A stretch of 45,675 nucleotides of DNA, from NCBI RefSeq assembly GCF_005889735.1, contig NZ_VCKY01000061.1, forward strand, positions 1 to 45,675. Reading direction: 5' to 3'. Below the pieces are notes generated by a model that saw nothing but the letters and a program-made list of their open reading frames with translations, searched no databases and was not told the origin of the DNA. The stretch comes from Nonomuraea turkmeniaca. GTDB lineage: Bacteria > Actinomycetota > Actinomycetes > Streptosporangiales > Streptosporangiaceae. The position numbers and the translations under genes are program-made. Below, piece after piece: positions 38,904-45,675 of the stretch (within the stretch, counting starts at the first letter, position 1; each line of letters opens with the position of its first letter).

Positions 38904-39366
38904 GGTGCTCCTTTGGCCGCATGTGACGAAAGCCCCTCCAGAAGCAAGACCGGATAGCGGCGTGATTTGTGACGTCCATGCCGGCTCGTAGATCAGCAGG
39001 TCGCCGTCGACACGCAGAACAAGGACCCGGCCATCCCGAACAGCTCGTCACCGAGGTGCTGGAGTATGCGCCCCCGGGCCGGTGCCGGAGGTGGGGGCGG
39101 GCCCTGCACATCTCCCGGGCGAAGGTGTCCGGGCTGCTCAAGCGACCAGGCGAGATCGGCGTCGTACGCACCATGGCCGTCGACTCCCAAGGTGTTCACC
39201 TGGCGCTCGAGCAGTTCGCGGCCGATGGTCTCGGAGAAGACTCTCTGACTCGCGTTCAGACCAGACAGGTTCGGCGGCCCGCGGAACGCCGTCGTGCCGA
39301 CTGTGATGGCCGGCCGTCGGCGCACAGGATCCGCCGCCGTCCTGCGCCGCTGAGTAGAGTTGCCCG
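38904..39366. other. 463-bp gap with no supported gene
   Basis: Both strands contain long chance frames. A plus-strand piece HPEQLVTEVLEYAPPG recalls the helix before the P450 ExxR motif, but the motif is absent; I cannot assign it. Confidence 0.4.
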
Positions 39367-39900
39367 GTGCGACGCATATCGGTGGTGGGGAACTCCGGCT
39401 CGGGCAAGTCCTCCCTGGCGGCCGCGCTGGCGGCGCGGCTGGGCGTGCCATGGTTGGAGCTCGACTCGATCTTCCACATGCCGGGGTGGGCGCCGCGACC
39501 CGTCGGCGAATTCCGCGCGGAGGTCGACCGGTTCACCGTCGGCGAGGGGTGGGTGGTGGACGGCTGGTGTGTCGCGCGCCGACACCGTGGTCTGGCTGGA
39601 CCTGCCGCGCCACCTGGTGATGCGTCAACTCCTGTCCAGGACGCTGCGCCGCATGGCCACCGGCGCCGAAGTGGAACGGAAACAAGGAGTCGTTCCGTTT
39701 CCTGCTGGACAAAGACGAGTCGATCATCCGCTTCGCCTGGACGAAGCACGCGGCCTACCGCGACCGCTATCGGCGGGCCGCCGCCGACCCCGCCAACGCC
39801 CACCTGACCTTCGTCCGCCTCACCTCCCGCGCCGCCGTCACCAGCCTGACCCGCTCGCTCATCTGGCGCCCCGCGCCAACCGATCAGGTTTCCGTGCGGC
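39367..39900 (+). pseudogene. Frameshifted P-loop kinase (topology-modulation/FlaR-like or adenylate-kinase-like)
   Basis: Three frames are needed to read one protein. Frame A (39367-~39567): MRRISVVGNSGSGKSSLAAA (Walker A GNSGSGKS) to GWVVDGW. Frame B (~39570-39670): SRADTVVWLDLPRHLVMRQL and RTLRRMATGAE. Frame C (~39670-39900): KWNGNKESFRFLLDKDES, FAWTKHAAYRDRYRRAAADP, FVRLTSRAAVTSL. The order matches small P-loop proteins of ~170-190 residues, including the VDGNY-type motif where a small deletion seems to have caused the first shift. Not functional as one chain. Confidence 0.75.
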
Positions 39901-39966
39901 GACCTGCCCGTAGAAGACCTTGTGCCCTTCTCCCCACACTCGGCGCCGGAACGCGGTTGTCTGGCT

Positions 39967-40506
39967 CTAGTCGCCGACGGCTTGACGTTGCCGCCAAGCG
40001 CGGTTCTTGGCCCGGTTTCCGCATTCGGCCATGTCGCACCAGCGGCGGGACCGATTGCGTGAACTGTCCAGGTAGGCCCATCGGCAGTCGGGCGCGGCGC
40101 AGGACTTGACTCGGGACCACTCGCCGCTGGCGGCTGCGGTGAGGTAGCAGCCCGCGGCGTCTGCGAGCGCACGCTCGGCCAGGCCCGCGGCGGAATACGC
40201 CCCGAGCCGGGGCGGCGTCTCTGGTCCGCCGAACTCGACGATCAGGGGCACCGACCGCAGCACGGCCGCAGCCCGATCCGCGATCTCCTCGTCGCACTGC
40301 TGCCCGTTGTTGGCGGCGGCGAGCTGCCGCAATCCTTCGCGCAGGTCGCGCAGCCGGGCCACCGTCCCTGCGTCGACGGCCTCTTGCCGCCTGCCGTCCG
40401 TCCACTCCTGCAGCCAGGCGACCGCCCGCTGGTCGGCGAGCACGTCGTCACCATCGACACAGTGCCGGGTGTTGATCAGATCCACGAGCCGCTCGACCAC
40501 AGTCAT
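39967..40506 (-). CDS. CGNR zinc-finger transcriptional regulator (ABATE domain)
   Basis: A 179-residue protein. The N-terminal ~110 residues are the ABATE stress-sensing domain (VVERLVDLINTRHCVDGDDV onward); the C-terminal CGNR zinc finger is CAAPDCRWAYLDSSRNRSRR followed by WCDMAECGNRAKNRAWRQRQ, with ligand Cys at both ends and the CGNR tetrapeptide. The ATG at 40506 lies seven bases after a TATAGT box, so the mRNA is probably leaderless. It is divergent from two SMR exporter genes and likely controls them through the dyad in between. Confidence 0.9.
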   Translation of the reverse strand: MTVVERLVDLINTRHCVDGDDVLADQRAVAWLQEWTDGRRQEAVDAGTVARLRDLREGLRQLAAANNGQQCDEEIADRAAAVLRSVPLIVEFGGPETPPRLGAYSAAGLAERALADAAGCYLTAAASGEWSRVKSCAAPDCRWAYLDSSRNRSRRWCDMAECGNRAKNRAWRQRQAVGD

Positions 40507-40527
40507 GGAGACCACTATATCAACTTG

Positions 40528-40560
40528 ACTGGTTAGTAAGCGCGTGAAACACTAACCAGT
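40528..40560. promoter_or_regulatory. Perfect 10-bp operator dyad between the CGNR and SMR genes
   Basis: ACTGGTTAGT (40528-40537) and its exact complement ACTAACCAGT (40551-40560) with a 13-base spacer; a third half-site ACTGGT at 40572-40577. TTGACT at 40525-40530 overlaps the left arm and may be the SMR -35; the CGNR -10 is at 40514-40519. The geometry suits a dimeric regulator repressing the exporter and itself. Confidence 0.75.
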
Positions 40561-40598
40561 GTAAGCCATTTACTGGTCTCGAATCAGAGGTGTGGCTC

Positions 40599-40916
40599 AT
40601 GGGCTGGGTATTCCTTGCGGTCGCGATCGCCGGCGACCTCGCTGGAACCGCGGCGCTGGAGCGGGGCACTCACGGCCGGTACGCTCGCCACCTCGTGCTG
40701 GCCGCAGCGGCTTATCTGGTGGCGTTCTTCGCGTTCTCGCGTGCGCTGCTGACCGTGCCGACGAGCATCGCCGACTCGGTCTACTTCGCCGGCGCAACGG
40801 CGCTGGTCACTGTCTACAGCACGCTGTGGCTCGGGGAGCGGCTCACCACCCGCAAAGTCACGGCGCTGGTCCTGATCGGCGCCGGCGTCGTTGTCCTGCG
40901 GCTGCAGAACACGTAG
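40599..40916 (+). CDS. SMR-family transporter subunit 1 (Asp at the EmrE Glu14 site)
   Basis: A 105-residue four-helix small multidrug resistance protein. AVAIAGDLAGTAALERG places Asp where EmrE has the essential proton/drug Glu14 (AEVIGTTLMK). The last helix VTALVLIGAGVVVLRLQ is standard. The ATG at 40599 is chosen over GTG 40590 because AGAGG lies eight bases before it. It should dimerise with the next gene's product (paired SMR), and both export cationic or guanidinium-like substrates; the true substrate is unknown. Confidence 0.88.
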   Translation: MGWVFLAVAIAGDLAGTAALERGTHGRYARHLVLAAAAYLVAFFAFSRALLTVPTSIADSVYFAGATALVTVYSTLWLGERLTTRKVTALVLIGAGVVVLRLQNT

Positions 40917-40929
40917 CGAGGGAGGCTCC

Positions 40930-41784
40930 ATGAACACGTCGGCCCTCGACCGCCCCATCGCGAGACCGCGGGCCTTGGTGAGCTGGGCCGCACTGTACGG
41001 CGCGATCGCCCTCGATGTCGTGCAGGTCTTCGCTCTCGTTCACTCCGACGGCTTCACCCGGCCGCTCCTCATCGTCGCCGCCCTCGTCACGTTCATCGTC
41101 GAACTGCTCCTGCTCGCGGTCGCGCTGCGACGACTCTCGAGCAGCGTCGCCTACGGCCTCTTCGGACTCAGCACCGCCAGTGTCGCCGGCATCAGCATCG
41201 GCTGGCTCGGCGAGCCGCTCACCCCCGTCAAAGCCATCGCACTGCTCGCCGTCGTCACCGGCGCTGTCCTGCTCAACACCGAGTCGACAACGCGCAAGGC
41301 GACGCGGAAGGCAACGCGGAAGGCGACGCGGAAGGCGACGCGGGAGGCGACGCGGGAGGCGACGCGGGAGGCGACGCGCCAGCCGGCGCCGCTGCGGCAG
41401 CCGAGCGGTCGCCTTACCGGGTCAGGCGGCCTCTATCTTGGTGGGGCGCGACAGGACGGCGTCCAGATCAGCTTGCTGTTCCGGGGTGAAGGCGCGCCTG
41501 GGGAGGAAGGCGGCGGGCTGCTTGTTCACGAAGAGCAGCCAGAACTCCGGGCCGGTCACCACGTCGCTGAAGAAGGACCACCGGAGTGTGGTGGTGACCT
41601 GCTCCGTGTGGCATTCGTAGCCGTCGCCGGTGATGTGCAGCGTGGTCGGCACGCAGAGGTAGGTGAGCTGGCGTTTGGCCATCCGCCGGACCGACCAGGT
41701 CATGACGAAGGGGGCCACGGCCGCTCCGGCCAGCAGGCCTATGCCCAAGGAGAGGTCTCCCACCAGGACGCAGACGACGCCTGA
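40930..41784 (+). CDS. SMR-family transporter subunit 2 with repeat tail and antisense overlap
   Basis: A 284-residue frame whose first ~120 residues are a normal SMR subunit (VSWAALYGAIALDVVQVFAL... GLFGLSTASVAGISIGWLGE PLTPVKAIALLAVVTGAVLL). It also has Asp at the Glu14 position (IALDVVQ). Instead of ending, residues 121-152 are TRKA/TREA tandem repeats encoded by a 12-bp repeat, and then another ~130 residues are read through the 3' part of the gene on the opposite strand. Normal SMR proteins are ~105-115 residues, so the tail is probably not native, but the stop is truly absent in this sequence. GGAGG lies seven bases before the ATG. Confidence 0.8.
   Translation: MNTSALDRPIARPRALVSWAALYGAIALDVVQVFALVHSDGFTRPLLIVAALVTFIVELLLLAVALRRLSSSVAYGLFGLSTASVAGISIGWLGEPLTPVKAIALLAVVTGAVLLNTESTTRKATRKATRKATRKATREATREATREATRQPAPLRQPSGRLTGSGGLYLGGARQDGVQISLLFRGEGAPGEEGGGLLVHEEQPELRAGHHVAEEGPPECGGDLLRVAFVAVAGDVQRGRHAEVGELAFGHPPDRPGHDEGGHGRSGQQAYAQGEVSHQDADDA
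41290..41385 (+). repeat. 12-bp tandem repeat, seven full copies plus one degenerate
   Basis: Units of ACGCG(C/G)(A/G)AGGC(G/A) begin every 12 bases from 41290 to 41385 (seven good copies and a degenerate eighth). Each unit encodes T-R-K/E-A, so copy-number changes keep the frame. The first three or four units carry AAG (Lys), later ones GAG (Glu). Confidence 0.95.
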
Positions 41785-41901
41785 TATCGCCAAGACCGCC
41801 GGGAGTAACCGGTGGACGAGCTTGAGCTGGCGTTTCAGGCCCTGCTCGAAGGCCCGCACCACTTCGTCCAGAGCCGGTTCGTACTGAACGGTGAAGTCCA
41901 C
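41422..41901 (-). CDS. YcxB-like membrane protein
   Basis: A 159-residue protein with two hydrophobic segments around residues 35-75 (LPAVLAISGVVCVLVGDLSL and GIGLLAGAAVAPFVMTWSV) and a C-terminal YcxB-type domain (TLHITGDGYECHTEQVTTTL, WSFFSDVVTGPEFWLLFVNK, AFLPRRAFTPEQQADLDAVL). It sits at the membrane, role unknown. The GTG at 41901 (VDFTVQYEPAL) is preferred over the TTG-led extension to 41934. The last 363 bases of the frame are covered antisense by the SMR2 readthrough. Confidence 0.8.
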   Translation of the reverse strand: MDFTVQYEPALDEVVRAFEQGLKRQLKLVHRLLPAVLAISGVVCVLVGDLSLGIGLLAGAAVAPFVMTWSVRRMAKRQLTYLCVPTTLHITGDGYECHTEQVTTTLRWSFFSDVVTGPEFWLLFVNKQPAAFLPRRAFTPEQQADLDAVLSRPTKIEAA

Positions 41902-41993
41902 CCTGCCGCCTTGTCCGTCGAATGGTGGCGACAATCCTGCCCGGAGATGGGGGAAGCGCCAAGCGGTGGGTGATTTGAGGGGTCGCGTCGGGG

Positions 41994-42023
41994 GAGATTA
42001 GCGTTCATCGCAACGCTGATCTC
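41994..42023 (+). promoter_or_regulatory. Dyad or leader hairpin upstream of the sulfatase
   Basis: GAGATTAGCGTT (41994-42005), loop CATCGC, AACGCTGATCTC (42012-42023): 11 pairs with one mismatch, 25 bases before the ATG. Confidence 0.5.
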
Positions 42024-42047
42024 TCGTCTGTTGTAAGTGGGGTAGTC

Positions 42048-43631
42048 ATGTCCGTGACTCGAAGCGGCCGGCGCGCTCTGGCGGTGCTCTTAACCGTGGT
42101 CCTGGGGGTGACTCTGGCGTCGTCCCAGGCCGTCGCCAAGCCCAGACCGCCGAACATCATCTTCTTCCTCGTCGACGACATGTCGGCGGACCTGCTCCCG
42201 TACATGGACACCGTCAGCGGCCTGGCGCGCGGCGGCACCACGTTCACCGACTACTACGTGTCCAACTCGCTCTGCTGCCCGTCCCGGGCCTCCATGTTCA
42301 CCGGACAGTTCCCACACAACACCGGCGTGGCCACGAACAAGGGCTCCGACGGCGGCGGTTACCAGGCGTTCGAGAAACACGAGGGCAGGACGTACGCCGT
42401 CGCGCTGGATCAGGCCGGCTATCGGACGGGGTACCTGGGCAAGTACATCAACGAATATCCGGTCGGTACCGACTACAAGGTGCCCGTCGGGTGGGACGAG
42501 TGGCATGTGGCGGCGGGGGGCGGATACAGCGAGTTCAAGTATGAGCTCACCCGCTATATCAAGGAGGAGACGGCCGGGGAGAAGCCGGTCGATCCCTCCG
42601 GTGGCAAGTATCTGGTGGACGAGCTCGGGCGGCGGGCGGTCGACTTCATCGAGCGGAGCAGGAAGCACGCTCCCGGCGAGCCGTTCTTTCTCCAGGTCTC
42701 GCCGTTCGCGCCGCATTCCAGGGTCGGCGTCAAGCCGGGGGAGAAGGAGCCGCGCTTCCCGCCCGCGCGGCGGGATTGGCCCAAGACCGAGTGGCCCGCC
42801 GGGGAGTTCCCGAACGGTGACTGCGGTGGTCCCGACTGCCTCGGCATCGACGTGAGGACGACGGCCGCCTTCAACGAGGACACCGCCGACAAGCCGGCCT
42901 GGGTGCGGCGGGAGCCGATCGCGCCCAAGGTGGTCAACGAGCTTCGCGAGGACTTCCGGGATCGGATCCGCATGGTGCAGTCGGTCGATGACATGGTGGA
43001 GCGGGTTCTGGGCACGCTGACGGACGCGGAGCAGCGCGACACGTATGTGGTGTTCACCAGCGATAACGGGTTCCACCTCGGGCAGCACAGGCTCGTGCGG
43101 GGCAAGTCCACCGCCTATGATCACGACGCACGGGTGCCGCTGCTGGTCAAGCGGCCGGCGGCGGGGCGGCACGGCGATCTCGTCACCGACGCCATCGCGC
43201 AGAACGTGGATCTCTTCGCGACCTTCCTCGACATGGCCGGAGTGCGGCGCGACAACCGTGACGGGCGGAGCCTGCTGCCGCTCATCCAGGGGCACAAGGT
43301 CAAGGACTGGCGCCAGGCGGCGTTGATCGAGCACGTCAAGCCGGATCCCGCCGCGCCCGGTGAGCCGGATCCGGACGCGGACGACCTCCCGGCGGGGAAC
43401 TCGCAGCCGCCTACCTACGCGGCCGTGCGCACGGCCGGCGACTTGTACGTGGAGTACGAGGGCGACCCGCGGCCGGAGTACTACGACACCGTCGCCGATC
43501 CGCATCAGGAGACCAACGACCCGGCCAACGCCAGGACGGGTGAGCTCCGCAAGGTGCTGGACAGGTTGCGGAACTGCGGGCGGCCGGGGACGGCCGACTG
43601 CTGGACCGCCTCGCTCGCACAACGCGGCTGA
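42048..43631 (+). CDS. Secreted arylsulfatase-type sulfatase
   Basis: A 527-residue sulfatase with a signal peptide (1-~29, ending SQAVA). The formylglycine signature is SLCCPSRASMFTGQFPHNTG: the Cys in C-x-P-S-R is converted to formylglycine. Metal sites are in IFFLVDDMSADLL, and VFTSDNGFHLGQHRLVRGKS has the second Asp/Asn and His; HDARVPLLVKRP follows. It hydrolyses sulfate esters outside the cell. A formylglycine-generating enzyme must be encoded elsewhere. Confidence 0.93.
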   Translation: MSVTRSGRRALAVLLTVVLGVTLASSQAVAKPRPPNIIFFLVDDMSADLLPYMDTVSGLARGGTTFTDYYVSNSLCCPSRASMFTGQFPHNTGVATNKGSDGGGYQAFEKHEGRTYAVALDQAGYRTGYLGKYINEYPVGTDYKVPVGWDEWHVAAGGGYSEFKYELTRYIKEETAGEKPVDPSGGKYLVDELGRRAVDFIERSRKHAPGEPFFLQVSPFAPHSRVGVKPGEKEPRFPPARRDWPKTEWPAGEFPNGDCGGPDCLGIDVRTTAAFNEDTADKPAWVRREPIAPKVVNELREDFRDRIRMVQSVDDMVERVLGTLTDAEQRDTYVVFTSDNGFHLGQHRLVRGKSTAYDHDARVPLLVKRPAAGRHGDLVTDAIAQNVDLFATFLDMAGVRRDNRDGRSLLPLIQGHKVKDWRQAALIEHVKPDPAAPGEPDPDADDLPAGNSQPPTYAAVRTAGDLYVEYEGDPRPEYYDTVADPHQETNDPANARTGELRKVLDRLRNCGRPGTADCWTASLAQRG

Positions 43632-43668
43632 GGGCGGCCCCGGCACGCGGCCGGCCCCTCGGCGGCAC

Positions 43669-44277
43669 CTAGCTGGACGCGCCGCCCGGCTGACCAAGAC
43701 CGGACCGGGCGCGCCGCCCGGAGCGGCCGGTCGCCGGGGGAGCGGCCGGCGTGGCCGGCGGCAGGCCGAGCCGGGCGACCACCGCCGCCACCAGCTCGTC
43801 CGGCGACAGCGCCACTTCCAGCACCATCCCGGACTCCTCCGGGTCGAGGTGCTCCAGGATCGCCCGCTGCGAGTCGAGCAGGCCGGCCGACATGTAGTGG
43901 TCGGTGCGGCGGGTCATCCGGTCCCGGATCAGCTCCGCAGACCCGTGGAGGTGGACGAACTCCACGTCCGGCGGGCCCTGGCGTAGCACGTCCCGGTAGG
44001 AGCGCTTGAGCGCCGAGCAGGCCAGCACTGTGGAGACACCCTCGACGTGCCGGGCGGCCATCCAGGAGGCCAGGTCACGCAGCCACGGCCAGCGGTCCGC
44101 GTCGTCCAGCGGGATGCCGGCGCGCATCCGCGCCACATTCGCCTCTGGGTGGAACTCGTCCGCCTCGGCGAACCGCAGCCCGGTCAGCTCGCTGATCCCG
44201 CGGGCCACGGTCGTCTTGCCCGCGCCCGACACGCCCATGACGACGATGTGCCGGGTGGGCCGGCGCTCACCAGTCAT
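43669..44277 (-). CDS. gntK: Gluconokinase
   Basis: A 202-residue gluconokinase (shikimate-kinase-like P-loop). Walker A is VMGVSGAGKTTVARG; ADEFHPEANVARMRAGIPLD and DDADRWPWLRDLASWM are the substrate and family blocks; TVLACSALKRSYRDVLR and RMTRRTDHYMSAGLLDSQ also fit. It makes 6-phosphogluconate from gluconate, feeding the pentose phosphate or Entner-Doudoroff route. It has an extra Pro/Gly/Ala/Arg C-terminal tail of ~30 residues. It overlaps the dehydratase gene by 11 bases, so the two form an operon. Confidence 0.92.
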   Translation of the reverse strand: MTGERRPTRHIVVMGVSGAGKTTVARGISELTGLRFAEADEFHPEANVARMRAGIPLDDADRWPWLRDLASWMAARHVEGVSTVLACSALKRSYRDVLRQGPPDVEFVHLHGSAELIRDRMTRRTDHYMSAGLLDSQRAILEHLDPEESGMVLEVALSPDELVAAVVARLGLPPATPAAPPATGRSGRRARSGLGQPGGASS

Positions 44278-45496
44278 GGACGGTGCCGTCCTTGAGCCGG
44301 TTGAAGGGCAGGTATGCCGGTTGGTACGGGAAGCGCGCCGCGGCCTCCTCGTCGAGCTCCACGCCGAGTCCCGGCAGCCCACCGGGGTGCAGGTAGCCGT
44401 CGGCGAAGCTGAACGACTGCTGGAACACTTCGTTGGTCGCAGGGCCGTGCTGCATGTACTCCTGGATGCCGAAGTTGTGGATCGCCAGGTCCAGGTGCAG
44501 GGCGGCGGCCATGCCGACCGGCGAGATGTCGGTCGGGCCGTGGATGCCGGACTTGATCTGGTACTGGGCGGCGTAGTCCAGGAGCTTCCGCATGGCGGTG
44601 ATCCCCCCGGTGTGGGTGACGGCGGACCGGACGTAGTCGATGAGCTGTTCGCGGATCAGGGTCTGGTAGTCCCACACGGTGTTGAAGACCTCACCGATGG
44701 CCAGCGGGGTGGTGGTGTGCCGGCGGACCAGGCGCAGCGCCTCCTGGTTCTCCGCCGGCGTGCAGTCCTCCAGCCAGAACAGGTCGTACGGCTCGAGGGC
44801 CTTGCCGAGCTTGGCGGCCTGGATGGGGGTCATGCGATGATGCCCGTCGTGCAGCAGCGGCAGCTCGGGGCCGAACTCGTTGCGCACCGCCTCGAAGACG
44901 CCGGGCAGGTGGCGCAGGTAGGCGCGGGTGTCCCAGTCCTCTTCGGCGGGCAGCGCGGTGCGCTGGGCCGGCTCGTAGTCGTACCGCTTGCCGTCGATGC
45001 TGGGCTGGGCGGCCACGCCGTACACGGCGTTGATGCCCGGCACGGAGGTCTGCACCCGGATCGACCGGTAACCCATCTCCAGGTGCCGGCGGATCGAGTC
45101 GAACAACTCGGGCAGGTCCCGGCCCGAGGCGTGCCCGTACGCCATGATCCCGTTCCGGGAGGCTCCGCCGAGCAGCTGGTAGAGCGGCATTCCGGCGGCC
45201 TTGGCCTTGATGTCCCACAGCGCCACGTCCACGGCCGCGATGGCGGCCATGGTGACGGGCCCGCGCCGCCAGTACGCCGAGCGGTAGAGGAACTGCCAGG
45301 TGTCTTCGATGCGATGCGGGTCCCGCCCGATCAGCAAGGGGACAACGTGGTCGGCCAGGTACGACGCGACCGACAGCTCCCGCCCGTTGAGGGTGCCGTC
45401 GCCCAGCCCGGTGATCCCCTCATCCGTTGTGATCTTGAGGGTGACGAAGTTGCGGTCGGGGCTGGTGACGACGACGTCCGCTGCGATGATCTTCAC
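44267..45496 (-). CDS. Enolase-superfamily D-mannonate dehydratase (ManD/RspA family)
   Basis: A 409-residue enzyme. ITTDEGITGLGDGTLNGREL is the N-terminal cap; ALWDIKAKAAGMPLYQLLGG is the family block; metal and acid/base residues are in LLHDGHHRMTPIQAAKLGKA, WLEDCTPAENQ and AIGEVFNT; GGITAMRKLLDYAAQYQIKS and HGPTDISPVGMAAALHLDLA follow. ManD makes 2-keto-3-deoxygluconate from D-mannonate; some members act on gluconate or other acid sugars, which may fit its partner gluconokinase. The GTG at 45496 follows GAAAGGC. Confidence 0.9.
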   Translation of the reverse strand: MKIIAADVVVTSPDRNFVTLKITTDEGITGLGDGTLNGRELSVASYLADHVVPLLIGRDPHRIEDTWQFLYRSAYWRRGPVTMAAIAAVDVALWDIKAKAAGMPLYQLLGGASRNGIMAYGHASGRDLPELFDSIRRHLEMGYRSIRVQTSVPGINAVYGVAAQPSIDGKRYDYEPAQRTALPAEEDWDTRAYLRHLPGVFEAVRNEFGPELPLLHDGHHRMTPIQAAKLGKALEPYDLFWLEDCTPAENQEALRLVRRHTTTPLAIGEVFNTVWDYQTLIREQLIDYVRSAVTHTGGITAMRKLLDYAAQYQIKSGIHGPTDISPVGMAAALHLDLAIHNFGIQEYMQHGPATNEVFQQSFSFADGYLHPGGLPGLGVELDEEAAARFPYQPAYLPFNRLKDGTVHDW

Positions 45497-45531
45497 GTGG
45501 GTGCCTTTCTCACGGGTGGTGCGAGCGAAGG

Positions 45532-45675
45532 ATGCCGCCGGGCCGCGGACCGTGGGAGTGGCACGAGCCGCTCTTCGAGCGGGCGCGCTCGCACGGGCTC
45601 ATCGCTTTCTCCTCGCCCTTCGACCCGACGGCCGTCGAGCTGCTGGAGAAGCTCGACGTGCCGGCCTACAAGATC
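45532..45675 (+). pseudogene. 5'-truncated N-acetylneuraminate/pseudaminic acid synthase fragment (runs off window)
   Basis: The frame from 45532 reads PWEWHEPLFERARSHGLIAF then SSPFDPTAVELLEKLDVPAY KI, the central block of NeuB/PseI sialic acid synthases, normally about 75-80 residues into the protein. Only six residues precede it here, and the manD start is directly upstream on the other strand, so the N-terminal part was lost in a rearrangement. What follows outside the window may still be a longer remnant. Confidence 0.7.

Noticed and set aside
38969..39130. Possible cytochrome P450 K-helix remnant
   Set aside because: HPEQLVTEVLEYAPPG is suggestive but the ExxR motif and all other P450 blocks are missing.
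36871..39174. 767-residue minus-strand frame
   Set aside because: It covers the SdhA-like gene in another frame and reads as Arg/His/Pro-rich nonsense.
41290..41385. CRISPR-like array
   Set aside because: Units are contiguous 12-mers with no spacers and are coding.
1..45675. tRNA, rRNA and insertion-sequence genes
   Set aside because: I looked for T-loop motifs, ribosomal signatures, and transposase motifs with terminal repeats; none were convincing.

Overview
The window is very GC-rich with dense GC-ending codons, Shine-Dalgarno starts mixed with apparently leaderless starts, and typical actinomycete families (GAF-SpoIIE phosphatases, ANTAR regulators, CGNR regulators, STAS/HATPase partner switching, UBP zinc finger next to a desaturase). 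It is chromosomal DNA of a high-GC actinomycete. A Streptosporangiaceae-type organism such as Nonomuraea is my inference from gene style, not a search result. I see no rRNA, tRNA, CRISPR array, intact insertion sequence or phage module. At least six decayed gene fragments are present.

Layout. 1-9.1 kb: mixed housekeeping genes: a cut-off FAD oxidoreductase, a propeller-like protein, a BtrH/DUF4872 protein, a PemK-like protein, a thioesterase, a coupled anchored-protein/heme-membrane-protein pair, 6-phosphogluconate dehydrogenase, a HAD phosphatase and an NAD(P)-binding reductase, with epoxide-hydrolase and aldo/keto-reductase remnants. 9.2-17 kb: a stress-signalling island: GAF-SpoIIE phosphatase, cold-shock protein with a structured leader, two inverted paralogous STAS proteins, a HATPase (anti-sigma type) kinase, a GAF-ANTAR antiterminator, an acyl desaturase and a UBP zinc-finger protein. 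17.3-24 kb: one eight-gene minus-strand PTS operon (DeoR regulator, PfkB kinase, mannitol-class IIC, IIB, IIA, zinc dehydrogenase, HPr, enzyme I) carrying its own whole phosphorelay. 24-27.3 kb: secreted proteins (serine-hydrolase-like protein, CBM13 lyase) and an unknown protein. 27.3-35.1 kb: small-molecule and regulatory genes (MmcQ/YjbR, CBS, amino-acid decarboxylase with XRE-cupin regulator and peptide deformylase, methyltransferase, GNAT, arylamine N-acetyltransferase). 35.1-39 kb: two coupled alpha/beta hydrolases and an orphan SdhA-like flavoprotein. 39-41.9 kb: a kinase pseudogene, then a CGNR regulator divergent from a paired SMR exporter, the second subunit carrying a 12-bp tandem repeat and an antisense overlap. 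42-45.7 kb: sulfatase, gluconokinase, mannonate-dehydratase family enzyme and a 5'-truncated sialic/pseudaminic acid synthase fragment.

The most unusual signal is at 12.36-13.39 kb. The two divergent STAS paralogues each sit behind a long leader. The first ~53 nt after each predicted transcription start are ~92% identical and appear better conserved than the proteins' own codons. Each leader then has a GC hairpin and, at about +91, an ATG beginning M-T-P-T. One of these upstream reading frames ends in an ATGA overlap with its STAS gene; the other runs in frame into its STAS gene. I interpret this as a duplicated cis-regulatory leader controlling partner switching. Other leads are the SMR subunit with repeat tail, the hairpin-rich csp leader, the perfect 10-bp dyad between the CGNR regulator and SMR genes, and two dyads at the promoter of the secreted lyase.
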